A stretch of 64,000 bases of DNA from JAGNZR01 sp051656905 (GCA_051656905.1 JBOFJQ010000019.1:1-64000); one strand, 5' to 3'; positions 8,044-17,381 are shown, counted from the stretch's first letter. Numbers and translations are program-made. Notes: generated from the letters alone by a model not told the origin.

Positions 8044-10169
8044 GATATTTAAATCTCTATGTAGCGGGAACAAATGGGTTGTTTACTTATTGTGATTTTA
8101 ATGATGAATATGAAGTTGGAATGTTTGTTGAGGTTAAGTTTAGAAACAAAGAGACTATAGCTATAGTTGTTGAAGTTGAAAAGACTAAAGAATTTGACTA
8201 TAAGATTAACCCTATACTAAAAAAATATCCTATGGATCTAGAATATGATTCTAATTATATAAAATTACTGAAATGGACTAAAAATTATTATTTAACTGGG
8301 TATTCTCAAATATTCAATATTGGAATGCGAAAAAAAGAAAAAGCCTATGGAAAAGTATACTATGTAATAAATAAAAAATTAGAATTTGAAACTGATCTAG
8401 AGAAAAAAGTGCTTAAATATTTTGGTAAAAAAGATAAAATAGGAAAAGTATTTTTAGAAAAAAAGTTTGAAAAAAATGAAGTTGAAACATTAATTGCACA
8501 AGGAAATATATATATTTCAAAAGAGAGTTTAGTAAAAAATAGAGAGCATGCTCATTTAGATGAAGCTCTAGTTGAAGGGACATATGTCCAACTAAATGAA
8601 GAGCAAGAAAATGTAAAAAAGATAATATTAGAAGAGAATAGGAAATATTTTTTAATAAAAGGTGTAACAGGATCTGGAAAAACAGAAGTCTATATATCTT
8701 TAATAAAAGAAGGGTTAAAGGAAGGAAAAGGTACTTTGTTTTTAGTTCCAGAGATAGCTTTAACTCCACAAATAGTATCTAGATTTATAAAAGAATTTGG
8801 AAGTACAGTAGCAATTTTACACAGTAAAATGACACAAGATGAAATGGTAGAGCAATGGCGACAAGTTAGTTTAGGCGAAAAAAAAGTTATACTAGGAGTT
8901 CGTTCTGCTATTTTTGCACCCATAAAAAATATTGGATATATAATAATTGATGAAGAACATGAAAATACTTATAAGCAAGATAGTTCACCAATGTATCATG
9001 CTAAAACTGTAGCCTTAAAAAGAGTGGAAATAGAGGGGTGTAAATTGATTTTAGGTTCTGCTACTCCCTCAATTGAGTCTTACTATTATGGTGAAAAAAA
9101 TGTGTTTAGACTGCTTGAAATGACAAAAAGATATAACGATGCACAGATGCCTAAAATAGAAATTGTTGATATGAAAGAGGAAGAGAATCCTTATTTTAGT
9201 AAGGTATTATTAGAAAAGATAAAAGATAGACTTTTGAAGAAGGAACAAGTAATTCTTTTCTTAAATAGAAAGGGGTATTCAACATATGTTCAATGTAAAG
9301 ACTGTGGAAAAGTAGAAGAGTGTGAGCATTGCTCTATTAAATATAGTTACTATTTAAAAGATCAAATATTGAAGTGTAACTACTGTGGAACATCTAAAAA
9401 ATATTCTGGGAAATGTAGCAGTTGTGGAAGTACTAATATTATACAAAGTGGAGTAGGAGTTGAAAAAATTCAAGAAGCTTTAAATGAAATATTTAATGTT
9501 CCTTCAGTAGTTGTAGACTCTGAAGTATCTAAAGAAAAAAACTTTCACAGTAATTTATATGAAGATTTTTTAAGTAAAAAATATAGTATAATGATAGGAA
9601 CTCAGATGATAGCAAAAGGATTACATTTTCCTAATGTTACATTAGTAGGTGTAATAAATGGAGATTCAGCATTGAATTTCCCTGATTTTAGAGCCAATGA
9701 AAAAACTTTTCAATTAATGACTCAAGTTGCAGGAAGAGCAGGGCGTGGAGATAAAAATGGAGAAGTTATAATTCAAACCTATCAACCTGAAAATAAAGTA
9801 TATGAAGATATCGTAAATAGTGATTATCTAAAATTTTATTCAAGAGAGATAGAAGATAGGAAGATTTTTACATATCCTCCATTTAGTAAAATGATAAATA
9901 TTGGAGTATCCTCAACAAAAGAAGAGGGGTTAATTCAATTTGGAAAAGAGATTGTAAGAGATATTAGAAGTGAAGGTATAGAGATATACGGGCCTATGAA
10001 GTCCTTGGTATATAAGGTAAAGGATAGGTACAGAACTAACATTGTTATAAAAGGTGACAGGGCAAAGGTAGAGGAAGTAAAAAGAAGATTATCTGTTCTT
10101 TTGCCTGAATTAGGAAAAAATAAAAGATATAGAGTAGTAGTGGATGTTGATCCAATAAATTTAATATAA
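8040..10169 (+). CDS. priA: Primosomal protein N' (replication restart helicase PriA)
   Basis: A 709-residue 3'-5' helicase that reloads the replicative helicase at stalled forks. An N-terminal DNA-binding part precedes Walker A GVTGSGKT (about residue 210), the DEEH box, and a zinc-binding region with paired cysteines (CKDC, CEHC, CNYC, CSSC; about 418-470). Next come TQMIAKG and the QVAGRAGRG motif. Length and motif order are normal for PriA. It is translationally coupled to the preceding gene by an ATGA overlap and followed 16 bases later by def, the common priA-def order. Confidence 0.95.
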   Translation: MRYLNLYVAGTNGLFTYCDFNDEYEVGMFVEVKFRNKETIAIVVEVEKTKEFDYKINPILKKYPMDLEYDSNYIKLLKWTKNYYLTGYSQIFNIGMRKKEKAYGKVYYVINKKLEFETDLEKKVLKYFGKKDKIGKVFLEKKFEKNEVETLIAQGNIYISKESLVKNREHAHLDEALVEGTYVQLNEEQENVKKIILEENRKYFLIKGVTGSGKTEVYISLIKEGLKEGKGTLFLVPEIALTPQIVSRFIKEFGSTVAILHSKMTQDEMVEQWRQVSLGEKKVILGVRSAIFAPIKNIGYIIIDEEHENTYKQDSSPMYHAKTVALKRVEIEGCKLILGSATPSIESYYYGEKNVFRLLEMTKRYNDAQMPKIEIVDMKEEENPYFSKVLLEKIKDRLLKKEQVILFLNRKGYSTYVQCKDCGKVEECEHCSIKYSYYLKDQILKCNYCGTSKKYSGKCSSCGSTNIIQSGVGVEKIQEALNEIFNVPSVVVDSEVSKEKNFHSNLYEDFLSKKYSIMIGTQMIAKGLHFPNVTLVGVINGDSALNFPDFRANEKTFQLMTQVAGRAGRGDKNGEVIIQTYQPENKVYEDIVNSDYLKFYSREIEDRKIFTYPPFSKMINIGVSSTKEEGLIQFGKEIVRDIRSEGIEIYGPMKSLVYKVKDRYRTNIVIKGDRAKVEEVKRRLSVLLPELGKNKRYRVVVDVDPINLI

Positions 10170-10185
10170 GAGAAGGTGGAAACTA

Positions 10186-10677
10186 ATGATATATGATATA
10201 AAAATATATGGTGATGAGGTATTAAGAAAAAAATCTACAGAGGTAGAGGTTATAACAGAAGAGATTTTAGAAATTTTAAATAATATGGTAGAGACTATGC
10301 ATGATGTTAAAGGGATAGGACTTGCTGCTCCTCAAATTGGGGTAAACAAGAGAATGTTTGTATTAGATATAGGTGATGGAAAAGTTAGAAAGGTAATTAA
10401 TCCTAAGTTAGAGTATTTTGGGGATATTATAGAGTGTGAGGAAGGGTGTTTAAGTGTACCTGGTATCTATAGAGGTGTAAAAAGACCAGAGGGAGTTATT
10501 ATAACGTATCTTGACACTAATGGTGAAACAGTTGTAGAAGAGGCTACAGAGCTTCTAGGGAGAGCATTTCAACATGAATATGACCATTTAGATGGAATTT
10601 TATATGTAGATAAAGTTTCTCCAGTATCAAAAAGATTAATATCTAAAAAATTAAAAAATTTAGAAAAAAATAGATAA
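10186..10677 (+). CDS. def: Peptide deformylase
   Basis: A 163-residue enzyme that removes the formyl group from nascent proteins at the ribosome. The three diagnostic motifs are intact: GIGLAAPQ (43-50), EGCLS with metal ligand C88, and HEYDH with ligands H130 and H134 and catalytic E131. AAGGTGG precedes the ATG. It sits between priA and the FtsB/DivIC-like gene in a tightly packed operon. Confidence 0.96.
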   Translation: MIYDIKIYGDEVLRKKSTEVEVITEEILEILNNMVETMHDVKGIGLAAPQIGVNKRMFVLDIGDGKVRKVINPKLEYFGDIIECEEGCLSVPGIYRGVKRPEGVIITYLDTNGETVVEEATELLGRAFQHEYDHLDGILYVDKVSPVSKRLISKKLKNLEKNR

Positions 10678-10707
10678 TTATTTTAATTAATTTTTATGGA
10701 GGCAAAA

Positions 10708-10986
10708 ATGAAGCAGATATTTACATTAATAATTGTAACTGTGTTAGTTGGAGGAAACTGTGTTGCTTTTTTTCCACAAATAGCAAGAAGTTATAGTAAA
10801 TATAGTAAAAACATGAGGAAAATAAGTGAAATAGACATAAAAGTGTTAGCGCTAACAGAGCAAATTGATGATTATTCTAAAAAAGTAGTAGAGTTAAGTG
10901 ATCCTTATTATATTGAAAGAATAGGTAGAGATAAATTAAAAATGGTAAAAGAGGGAGAAAAAATTTATAAACTAGTAAAAGAATAG
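10708..10986 (+). CDS. FtsB/DivIC-like septum formation initiator protein
   Basis: A 92-residue single-pass membrane protein: a short N-terminus, a hydrophobic segment at about 4-25, a coiled-coil-like stretch, then the YYIERIGRDKLKMVKEGE element typical of FtsB/DivIC. Those proteins join the division complex that activates septal peptidoglycan synthesis. An in-frame ATG at 10696 lies inside the ribosome site; the ATG at 10708, 5 bases after GGAGG, is the likely start. Its neighbourhood, with a PASTA penicillin-binding protein upstream, supports a division role. Confidence 0.75.
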   Translation: MKQIFTLIIVTVLVGGNCVAFFPQIARSYSKYSKNMRKISEIDIKVLALTEQIDDYSKKVVELSDPYYIERIGRDKLKMVKEGEKIYKLVKE

Positions 10987-10998
10987 GAGAGATAAAAT

Positions 10999-11493
10999 AT
11001 GTTGTTTTATGATGAGTTTTTAAAAAAAATTAATGCTGAAAAAACATTAGAGTTTAAAGATTTAGAAATTTTTAAAATAGAATTCAAGAAAAAGTTAGTT
11101 TGGCTAGGAACAGGAATACCAATTATTATGATAAGTATATATTTTGCTTATGTAGCTTACTTAAATGATTATAAGCTTATTAATATAATATTTTCTATAA
11201 TACTTATGTATATGGGATGTAAGCAAGTGTTAGCAACTTTTAAGTATGATATGAGAATTGATAATAAAGAGGGAAAAATAATATATGAAAAAATGAATAT
11301 ATATTTCTCTGAAATTGAAAGTTGTACCCTAAGAGAGAGTATAGTTGGAAAAAAATCTGATTACCAAATTATTCTAGATATAATAACAAATGATAAAAAA
11401 CAATATCTTGTTCCCTTGATGATGAGCAAAAAAATAAAATTTGTGGCAAATGTAAAGGCAAAGTTAAATCAAAAATTTAAAATTATTAAATAA
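10999..11493 (+). CDS. Small membrane protein of unknown function
   Basis: Not recognised. It has 164 residues, with about 30 charged N-terminal residues, two closely spaced hydrophobic helices (about 33-52 and 60-77), then a soluble part of mixed strands and helices. This is the layout of bacterial PH-like membrane proteins of the YcxB type, but no diagnostic motif is present. It begins 12 bases after the FtsB/DivIC-like gene and is probably the last gene of that operon. Confidence 0.6.
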   Translation: MLFYDEFLKKINAEKTLEFKDLEIFKIEFKKKLVWLGTGIPIIMISIYFAYVAYLNDYKLINIIFSIILMYMGCKQVLATFKYDMRIDNKEGKIIYEKMNIYFSEIESCTLRESIVGKKSDYQIILDIITNDKKQYLVPLMMSKKIKFVANVKAKLNQKFKIIK

Positions 11494-11582
11494 AATTTAA
11501 AATTTATTTAATAAAAATTTTAAATCATTAAATGAAAAACAAAAAAAATAAAAAAAAGTTTCCAAAAAAAAACACTTAAAAA

Positions 11583-11619
11583 TCACTGCAAACCCTAGTG
11601 TGTTAGGGTTTGGCGGTGA
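11583..11619. other. GC-rich imperfect hairpin upstream of the tRNA promoter
   Basis: TCACTGC/GCGGTGA (one G-T pair) encloses AACCCTA/TAGGGTT around a GTGTGT loop. It is far richer in G+C than its surroundings. No T-run follows on the plus strand; on the minus strand it is followed by TTTTTAAG, though no minus-strand gene is known here. It may end readthrough or mark a protein site. Confidence 0.45.
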
Positions 11620-11647
11620 AAAAATAGGGAAAAGAGGAAAAAAGTGT

Positions 11648-11676
11648 TTGACAAAAAGTAGTTAAAATGATATTAT
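11648..11676 (+). promoter_or_regulatory. Strong housekeeping promoter of the tRNA cluster
   Basis: TTGACA (11648-11653), a 17-base spacer and TATTAT (11671-11676), ending 11 bases before the first tRNA. The near-consensus match suits a stable-RNA operon. Confidence 0.85.
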
Positions 11677-11686
11677 AATAAATGTC

Positions 11687-11763
<77 letters not shown>

Positions 11764-11771
11764 ACAAATAT

Positions 11772-11847
11772 GCGTCATTAGCTCAGCTGGTAGAGCACAC
11801 GACTTTTAATCGTGTTGCCACAGGTTCAAGTCCTGTATGACGCACCA
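11772..11847 (+). tRNA. tRNA-Lys (anticodon TTT)
   Basis: A 76-base cloverleaf with acceptor GCGTCAT/ATGACGC, anticodon loop CTTTTAA, T-loop GTTCAAG and encoded ACCA. Eight bases follow the tRNA-Gly. Confidence 0.96.
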
Positions 11848-11855
11848 TAATTTTT

Positions 11856-11930
11856 GCCCCGTTCGTTCAGTGGTAAGGACAATAGATTTTCACTCTGTAG
11901 ACAGGGGTTCAATTCCCCTACGGGGTACCA
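11856..11930 (+). tRNA. tRNA-Glu (anticodon TTC)
   Basis: A 75-base cloverleaf with acceptor GCCCCGT pairing ACGGGGT (one G-T pair), anticodon loop TTTTCAC, T-loop GTTCAAT and encoded ACCA. Confidence 0.95.
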
Positions 11931-11941
11931 TTTAATTTTAA

Positions 11942-12017
11942 GGTCGCATAGCTCAGTTGGGAGAGCACCTGCCTTACAAGCAGGGGGTCACAGGTTCAAG
12001 TCCTGTTGTGACCACCA
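11942..12017 (+). tRNA. tRNA-Val (anticodon TAC)
   Basis: A 76-base cloverleaf with acceptor GGTCGCA/TGTGACC, anticodon loop CTTACAA, T-loop GTTCAAG and encoded ACCA. Confidence 0.95.
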
Positions 12018-12025
12018 TAAAATTT

Positions 12026-12102
12026 GGGGGTGTAGCTCAGTTGGTTAGAGCGCATGCCTGTCACGCATGAGGTCGCGAGTTCGAGCCTCGTCACTCCCGC
12101 CA
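12026..12102 (+). tRNA. tRNA-Asp (anticodon GTC)
   Basis: A 77-base cloverleaf with acceptor GGGGGTG/CACTCCC, anticodon loop CTGTCAC, T-loop GTTCGAG, discriminator G (usual for Asp) and encoded CCA. Confidence 0.95.
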
Positions 12103-12139
12103 TTTAAATTAAATAGTACAGTAAAAAAAAATTATATAT

Positions 12140-12215
<76 letters not shown>

Positions 12216-12284
12216 TTTATTTTTTTAAACAGAACAATTTAACAAATTGGTAAAACACATATTTATAAAAATTAAAATAGTCAT

Positions 12285-12320
12285 GGAGTAAGATCTCAAA
12301 GATTTTGCTCCTTTTTTTTA
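12285..12320 (+). terminator. Terminator of the tRNA cluster
   Basis: The stem GGAGTAAGATC pairs with GATTTTGCTCC (two G-T pairs) around TCAAA and is followed by eight T. Confidence 0.85.
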
Positions 12321-12528
12321 CACAGAAATAAATGAAGAAATTAGACATTTAAGTGTCGTATTAAGTGCACAAATAAAACATTTTTTTCCATATAAGTATT
12401 ATATGTTTATATAAAATTTAAATACACCGTAGATAGATATATTTAAACTAGATATTTTACAATTAGGTACAAATAAAGTATTATAATAGAGTAAAAAGTC
12501 TGTATATTATACTTTTGGAGGGATAAAA
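12321..12528 (+). promoter_or_regulatory. Upstream region of glsA
   Basis: AT-rich and without a gene. TATAAT at 12482-12487 is a plausible -10 for glsA, 42 bases before its start. The nearest -35-like element (TTTACA, 12456-12461) is 20 bases away, which is long, so the promoter call is weak. GGAGGG lies just before the ATG. Confidence 0.4.
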
Positions 12529-13443
12529 ATGCAAAAAATATTAGACGCGCTAGTTGAAAAGCATAAGGAAGTGACTAAACTGGGAAAATTAGCTGATTAT
12601 ATTCCAGAATTAAAGAAAGCTAACCCTGATGATTTAGGTATATTTATTTTAGATAATGAAGGTTCAGAGTATTTTGCTGGACAATATGATACAAAATTCA
12701 CAGTTCAGAGTATATCTAAGGTTGTAGCATTAATGCTTGCTATTTTAGATAATGGAGAGGAGTATGTGTTCTCTAAAGTTGGAATGGATCCAAGTGGAGA
12801 TCCCTTTAACTCGATTAGAAAGCTTGAAACTTCAAGTAGAAGAAAACCATATAATCCAATGATTAATGCAGGAGCAATAGTTGTTTCATCTATGATAAAA
12901 GGAAATGATGCAAAACATAAATTTGAAAGATTATTAGAGTTTTTTAAACTAATAACAGAAGATCCAACTTTAGAGCTGAATTCAAAGGTTTATTTGAGTG
13001 AATCAGAAACAGGAAATAAAAATAGAGCTATGGGATACTACATGAAAGCTGAAGGATTAATTACAGGAAATGTAGAGGAAGCTCTTGAAGTTTATTTTAA
13101 ACAATGTTCTATAGATGTTACAGCTAAGACAATAGCAAGACTTGGTCTATTTTTAGCTAATGAAGGGCAAAATAGTAAAAAAGAAGAGATTATATCACCA
13201 AGAGTAAGTAGAATTGTAAAAACATTAATGGTTACTTGTGGAATGTATGATAACTCAGGAGAGTTTGCTGTAAGAGTTGGATTACCGTCTAAAAGTGGTG
13301 TAGGTGGAGGAATAGTTTCAGTTGTTCCTCATAAAATGGGAATAGGAATTTATTCACCATCATTAGATATAAAAGGGAATCCTATAGCAGGTATTACTTT
13401 GTTAGAAGATCTTTGCAATCAATTAAAGTGTAGAATTTTTTAA
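12529..13443 (+). CDS. glsA: Glutaminase (beta-lactamase-fold, GlsA type)
   Basis: A 304-residue cytoplasmic enzyme converting glutamine to glutamate and ammonia. The serine-dependent fold is shown by QSISK (S61 nucleophile, K64), NPMINAGA, and the GLPSKSGVGGG loop near the end. The length matches bacterial glutaminases. The ATG follows GGAGGG. An AGCS-family symporter starts 60 bases downstream; glutaminase next to such a transporter is a known arrangement, as in the Bacillus subtilis glutaminase/glutamine-transporter pair. Together they suggest import and deamidation of glutamine as an energy or nitrogen source. Confidence 0.93.
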   Translation: MQKILDALVEKHKEVTKLGKLADYIPELKKANPDDLGIFILDNEGSEYFAGQYDTKFTVQSISKVVALMLAILDNGEEYVFSKVGMDPSGDPFNSIRKLETSSRRKPYNPMINAGAIVVSSMIKGNDAKHKFERLLEFFKLITEDPTLELNSKVYLSESETGNKNRAMGYYMKAEGLITGNVEEALEVYFKQCSIDVTAKTIARLGLFLANEGQNSKKEEIISPRVSRIVKTLMVTCGMYDNSGEFAVRVGLPSKSGVGGGIVSVVPHKMGIGIYSPSLDIKGNPIAGITLLEDLCNQLKCRIF

Positions 13444-13503
13444 GGATAAATCAAAATTCAATTGCACTATTAAAAATAAAAAATTACGAATTAAGGGGGA
13501 ACA

Positions 13504-14892
13504 ATGGCATTTTTAGGAGCAGTAAACGGTATTTTATGGTCTTATGTTTTAATCGCAGTTTTAATTCTTTCGGGGGTATATTTCACATTTAAGTTAAAAT
13601 TTTCTAATATTACACAAATTGGAGAGATGTTCAAAATAATGTTAGAAAAAGGAAACGGAAAAGGGGTTTCACCTTTTCAAGCTTTCTGTATTAGTGCAGG
13701 ATCAAAAGTAGGAACAGGAAGTTTAGCAGGAGTTGCTTTTGCTTTATCTGTAGGAGGACCAGGTTCTATATTTTGGATGTGGATTTTAGCTCTTGTAGCA
13801 GGAAGTTTAAGTTTAGTTGAAAATACACTAGCACAAATCTATAAGAAGAAAGAAAATGGGATATTTGTAGGAGGACCAGCTTACTATATGGAGCTAGGAA
13901 TGAATAAGAAGTATTTAGGGATAGCTTTCTCAATTCTTATTACAATAACTTACGGATTTATCTTTAATGCTGTTCAAGCAAACACAATTACTGTGGCATT
14001 CCAATATGCATATGGAATAAGCCAATTTACTGGAGCTATAATTTTAACTATTTTAACAGCTGTTATAATTTTAGGTGGAACACATAGAATCGCAAAAGTT
14101 TCTGAAATTATAGTACCTATTATGGGAGTATTCTATCTTTTAGTTGCAGTATTTATAATTTTAAAGAACTTTACAGCTATTCCAGCAGTATTCTCTTTAA
14201 TAATGACAAATGCATTTACTACTGACGCTCTTGCAGGGGGAGCTTTAGGAACAGTTATTATGGAAGGTATCAAACGTGGTTTATTCTCTAACGAAGCAGG
14301 AATGGGATCAACACCTAATGCAGGAGCAAGTGCTTCTACAGATCACCCATTTAAGCAAGGGTTAGTACAAACTTTAGGAGTTTACGTAACAACTTTAGCA
14401 ATATGTTCAGCAACAGCATTTATCATTTTATTCTCAGGTGTTTTAGGAACAGCTGGATATAAAGGGATTGAACTTACTCAATTTGCTATGACTCATGAGC
14501 TTGGAGCTTTTGGTAAAGTATTCCTTATGATTTGTATATTCTTATTTGCATTCTCATCTGTAATAGGAAATTATTTCTATGGTGTTGTTAATATAGCTTA
14601 CACTGAAAATAAATCATTAGAAAAGCCTTTTAAAATACTTGCATTAGCAATGGTTTTCTGGGGATCTGTAAAAGATGCACCATTCGTATGGGCAATGGCA
14701 GATTTATTCATGGCATTCATGGCATTGTTTAATATTTATGCTATTTGTGTTTTAAGAAAACCGGCTGTTGAAGCTATCCACCATTATTTAGATGAAAAAA
14801 AGAAAGGAAAGAATCCAGTATTTACAAAAGATGTTCTTTCTGATTCAACAGGAATTCATTGTTGGGATGAAAAAGGTGAAGTATCATTATAA
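13504..14892 (+). CDS. Alanine/glycine/glutamine:cation symporter (AGCS family)
   Basis: A 462-residue, roughly 11-helix membrane transporter. It carries the family signature SAGSKVGTGSLAGVAFAL (about 65-82), then GGPGSIFWMW and the NEAGMGSTPNAGA motif near 255. AGCS proteins couple sodium (or proton) entry to uptake of small neutral amino acids. Because it follows a glutaminase gene in the same direction, glutamine is the most likely substrate, which is inference from context. A long terminator closes the pair. Confidence 0.9.
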   Translation: MAFLGAVNGILWSYVLIAVLILSGVYFTFKLKFSNITQIGEMFKIMLEKGNGKGVSPFQAFCISAGSKVGTGSLAGVAFALSVGGPGSIFWMWILALVAGSLSLVENTLAQIYKKKENGIFVGGPAYYMELGMNKKYLGIAFSILITITYGFIFNAVQANTITVAFQYAYGISQFTGAIILTILTAVIILGGTHRIAKVSEIIVPIMGVFYLLVAVFIILKNFTAIPAVFSLIMTNAFTTDALAGGALGTVIMEGIKRGLFSNEAGMGSTPNAGASASTDHPFKQGLVQTLGVYVTTLAICSATAFIILFSGVLGTAGYKGIELTQFAMTHELGAFGKVFLMICIFLFAFSSVIGNYFYGVVNIAYTENKSLEKPFKILALAMVFWGSVKDAPFVWAMADLFMAFMALFNIYAICVLRKPAVEAIHHYLDEKKKGKNPVFTKDVLSDSTGIHCWDEKGEVSL

Positions 14893-14948
14893 TCTATATT
14901 TACAATGAAGATTAAAAATAAATGTTAAAAAATTAAGATTTAAAGAAA

Positions 14949-15007
14949 AGGGAGTTCTAAAAGAGTATCATTTATCTGATTCTCTTGAAGAATATCCCTT
15001 TTTTTTA
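14949..15007 (+). terminator. Terminator after the glutaminase-symporter pair
   Basis: A long interrupted stem begins GGGAGTTCTAAAAGAG and closes with CTCTTGAAGAATATCCC, followed by nine T. Confidence 0.8.
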
Positions 15008-15165
15008 TAAAAAAACCTGTTTATACTAAATTTATATACTATATTTTTTTTTAATAATGTAGTATAATATAGTGCATATTTTTATTAGAAATATTGAAAG
15101 TTATGCTTTAGAATAGAAAAAAAGTTTGGTTTATAATATAAAATGACGCAGGGGAGACATGAATT

Positions 15166-16878
15166 ATGAAAATTGTAACAAGATTAAAGGTATTTGTTGG
15201 TTTGCTGAGTATTTTAGGAGTATACTTCTTCTTTACAGCACCAAAGGTGTATGAAGGTCATGCACAAGGATTTCAAGGAGACGTAAAAGTAGCAGTCTCT
15301 ATTAAAAACGATAAGATTAAAGATATCGAAGTTATTGAGCATTCAGATACTCCCAAGATAGCAGAGGTTGCTTTTGCTAGTTTAATTAAAACTATTAAAG
15401 AAACACAAAGTGTAGAAGTGAATGAAGTTGCAGGTGCCACATACTCTAGTAAGGCATTAAAAGATGCTGTTGTTATGGCTGTTCAGACAAGTGGAGCGAA
15501 ATTGAAGAAGGTAGAAAAAGTAGCCTCAGTTACTAATGTGAAGGATGAAATAACTGATGTAGTAGTAATAGGTGGAGGAGGAGCAGGACTTGCTGCTGCT
15601 ATTGAAGCTAAAGAGAGAGGGGCTAAAGTAATTTTAGTTGAAAAAATGCCTATTCTTGGTGGAAACACTAACTATGCTACAGGCGGGCTTAATGCTTCAG
15701 AATCTAAATTCCAAAAGAACAAGGATAGTAATGAGCTTTTCTATAACGATACAATGAAAGGTGGAAAACAAAAGAATGATCCAAATCTAGTTAAAGTACT
15801 TGTTGCAAAATCTGCTGAAGCAGTTGAGTGGTTAGTAGAAAGAGGGGCAGACTTAAAAGATGTAGGAAGACTTGGAGGAGCTAGTGAAGATCGTGCTCAC
15901 AGACCACAAGGTGGAGGAAAAGTAGGACCAGATATGGTAGATTCTCTTGCTAAAAGAGCAGAAGCTGTAGGAGTGGATATAAGAGTTATGACAGCAGCAG
16001 TTTCTATTTCGTCAAGCAATGGAAAAATAGATGGAATAATAGCTGAAACAAATGGTAAAAAATATAAAATTGAGGCAAAAGCTGTTGTTTTAGCAACTGG
16101 TGGATTTGGAAATAATTCAAAGCTATTCTCAACTTTAAATCCAAACTTAAAAGGATTTGTATCAACTAATCATCCAGGGGCTACAGGAGACGCTATAGAG
16201 CTTGTAGAGAAGTATAATGTAGCATTAGTAGATATGAAAGAGATTCAAACTCATCCAACAGTTGTACCTTCTAATAAAACTATGATAACAGAAGCTGTTA
16301 GAGGAAATGGAGCAGTTTTAATTAATAGAGAAGGAAAAAGATTTATTAACGAACTTGAGACGAGAGATGTTGTTTCTAAAGCTATATTAGAGCAAGAAGG
16401 TAAAACATCATACTTAGTATTTGATCAAGGTGTTAGAGAGAGTTTAAAAGCTATTGAGCAGTATATTAAAATGGGAATTATAGTAGAAGGTAAGACTGTA
16501 GAAGAATTAGCTAAAAATTTAAGCCTTTCAAAGGAAAATTTAGAGTCATCTTTAGCAAAATACAATAAGTATGTAGCTGGAGGAAAAGATGAAGAATTTA
16601 ATAGAGGAAGTTTAATAAGAAAAATCGAGACAGGACCTTTTTATGCAGTTGAGATTGCTCCAGCAGTTCATCATACAATGGGTGGAATCAAAATTAATGA
16701 AAAAACAGAGGTTTATAATAATGATGGAGTTGTTGTTCCAGGATTATATGCAGCAGGAGAAGTAACTGGTGGAATTCATGGAGCAAATAGATTAGGTGGA
16801 AATGCTCTTTCAGATATTATTGTTTTTGGAAGAATAGCTGGAGATTCAGCTTTTGAATATTCAAAAAATAACAAATAA
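15166..16878 (+). CDS. Exported FMN-binding/FAD fumarate reductase-like flavoprotein (flavocytochrome c type, heme-free)
   Basis: A 570-residue protein. An N-terminal hydrophobic segment (about 7-24) acts as signal or anchor. An FMN-binding domain follows, with the flavinylation-type motif VAGAT (T92 the expected FMN attachment site). The FAD domain has VIGGGGAGLAAA (134-145), and the reductase loops NHPGATGD, GKRFINE...TRD, HHTMGG and ANRLGGNA carry the histidines and arginines that bind the dicarboxylate in Shewanella-type fumarate reductases. No CxxCH heme motif is present. It probably reduces fumarate or a related enoate outside the inner membrane, taking electrons through covalent FMN. 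Substrate and donor are unproven. It is transcribed alone. Confidence 0.86.
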   Translation: MKIVTRLKVFVGLLSILGVYFFFTAPKVYEGHAQGFQGDVKVAVSIKNDKIKDIEVIEHSDTPKIAEVAFASLIKTIKETQSVEVNEVAGATYSSKALKDAVVMAVQTSGAKLKKVEKVASVTNVKDEITDVVVIGGGGAGLAAAIEAKERGAKVILVEKMPILGGNTNYATGGLNASESKFQKNKDSNELFYNDTMKGGKQKNDPNLVKVLVAKSAEAVEWLVERGADLKDVGRLGGASEDRAHRPQGGGKVGPDMVDSLAKRAEAVGVDIRVMTAAVSISSSNGKIDGIIAETNGKKYKIEAKAVVLATGGFGNNSKLFSTLNPNLKGFVSTNHPGATGDAIELVEKYNVALVDMKEIQTHPTVVPSNKTMITEAVRGNGAVLINREGKRFINELETRDVVSKAILEQEGKTSYLVFDQGVRESLKAIEQYIKMGIIVEGKTVEELAKNLSLSKENLESSLAKYNKYVAGGKDEEFNRGSLIRKIETGPFYAVEIAPAVHHTMGGIKINEKTEVYNNDGVVVPGLYAAGEVTGGIHGANRLGGNALSDIIVFGRIAGDSAFEYSKNNK

Positions 16879-16931
16879 TAACTAATGAAGAATAACTATT
16901 GAATATTAAATAATAAATAACAAAAAAATAA

Positions 16932-16964
16932 AAAGAGCTGAATATAACTATTCAGCTCTTTAAT
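16932..16964. terminator. Terminator between the flavoprotein gene and a minus-strand gene
   Basis: An 11-bp stem AAAGAGCTGAA/TTCAGCTCTTT with A-rich and T-rich flanks lies between convergent genes. Confidence 0.85.
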
Positions 16965-16997
16965 TTTAAATTAAAAATTTTTTATTAGTTTTAGATA

Positions 16998-17381
16998 TTA
17001 TTTCTTTTTCATGAATTTTTGAAAATGATTTTGTGAAGAATTTTTTTCCAATGTAGGTTGCTTAGCAGGAGTAGATTCCTTTTTTTCTGTAGGCTTAATT
17101 CCTAAAATTTTTTCTTTAGCTAGACTATTATCGTCACCATTTCCTATTAAAAATTCAGAGTAAGCAATATCGTCATCATCACTATCGTAGATAGTAACTT
17201 CTAAAAAATCATTTTTTTTAATTTTAAGAGCTTCGAAATCTTTAATGTCACAAATAATGAATTCATCAGCTTCATCATGAATCTTATTAAAAACAACTAA
17301 TTCACCCTTATTTTGTTTTGCAACCTTGATATAGTGTTTAATAACATCAGTAAGTGTCTCATAGTTTATATTGTATACCAT
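16998..17381 (-). CDS. Small acidic/lysine-tailed protein of unknown function
   Basis: Not recognised. With start ATG 17381 it is 127 residues; GGAGG lies 5 bases upstream, and the earlier TTG at 17393 overlaps the ribosome site. Residues 1-90 look globular, with alternating hydrophobic residues and an acidic run (DSDDDD near 68). The last 35 residues are K/S/T/Q-rich and probably disordered. No signal peptide or membrane segment is present. It is a lone gene. Confidence 0.6.
   Translation of the reverse strand: MVYNINYETLTDVIKHYIKVAKQNKGELVVFNKIHDEADEFIICDIKDFEALKIKKNDFLEVTIYDSDDDDIAYSEFLIGNGDDNSLAKEKILGIKPTEKKESTPAKQPTLEKNSSQNHFQKFMKKK

Noticed and set aside
11854..12048. A 64-codon open frame across the tRNA region
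   Set aside because: It runs through three tRNA genes (Glu, Val and the start of Asp) and has no ribosome site; it is a shadow of the tRNAs.
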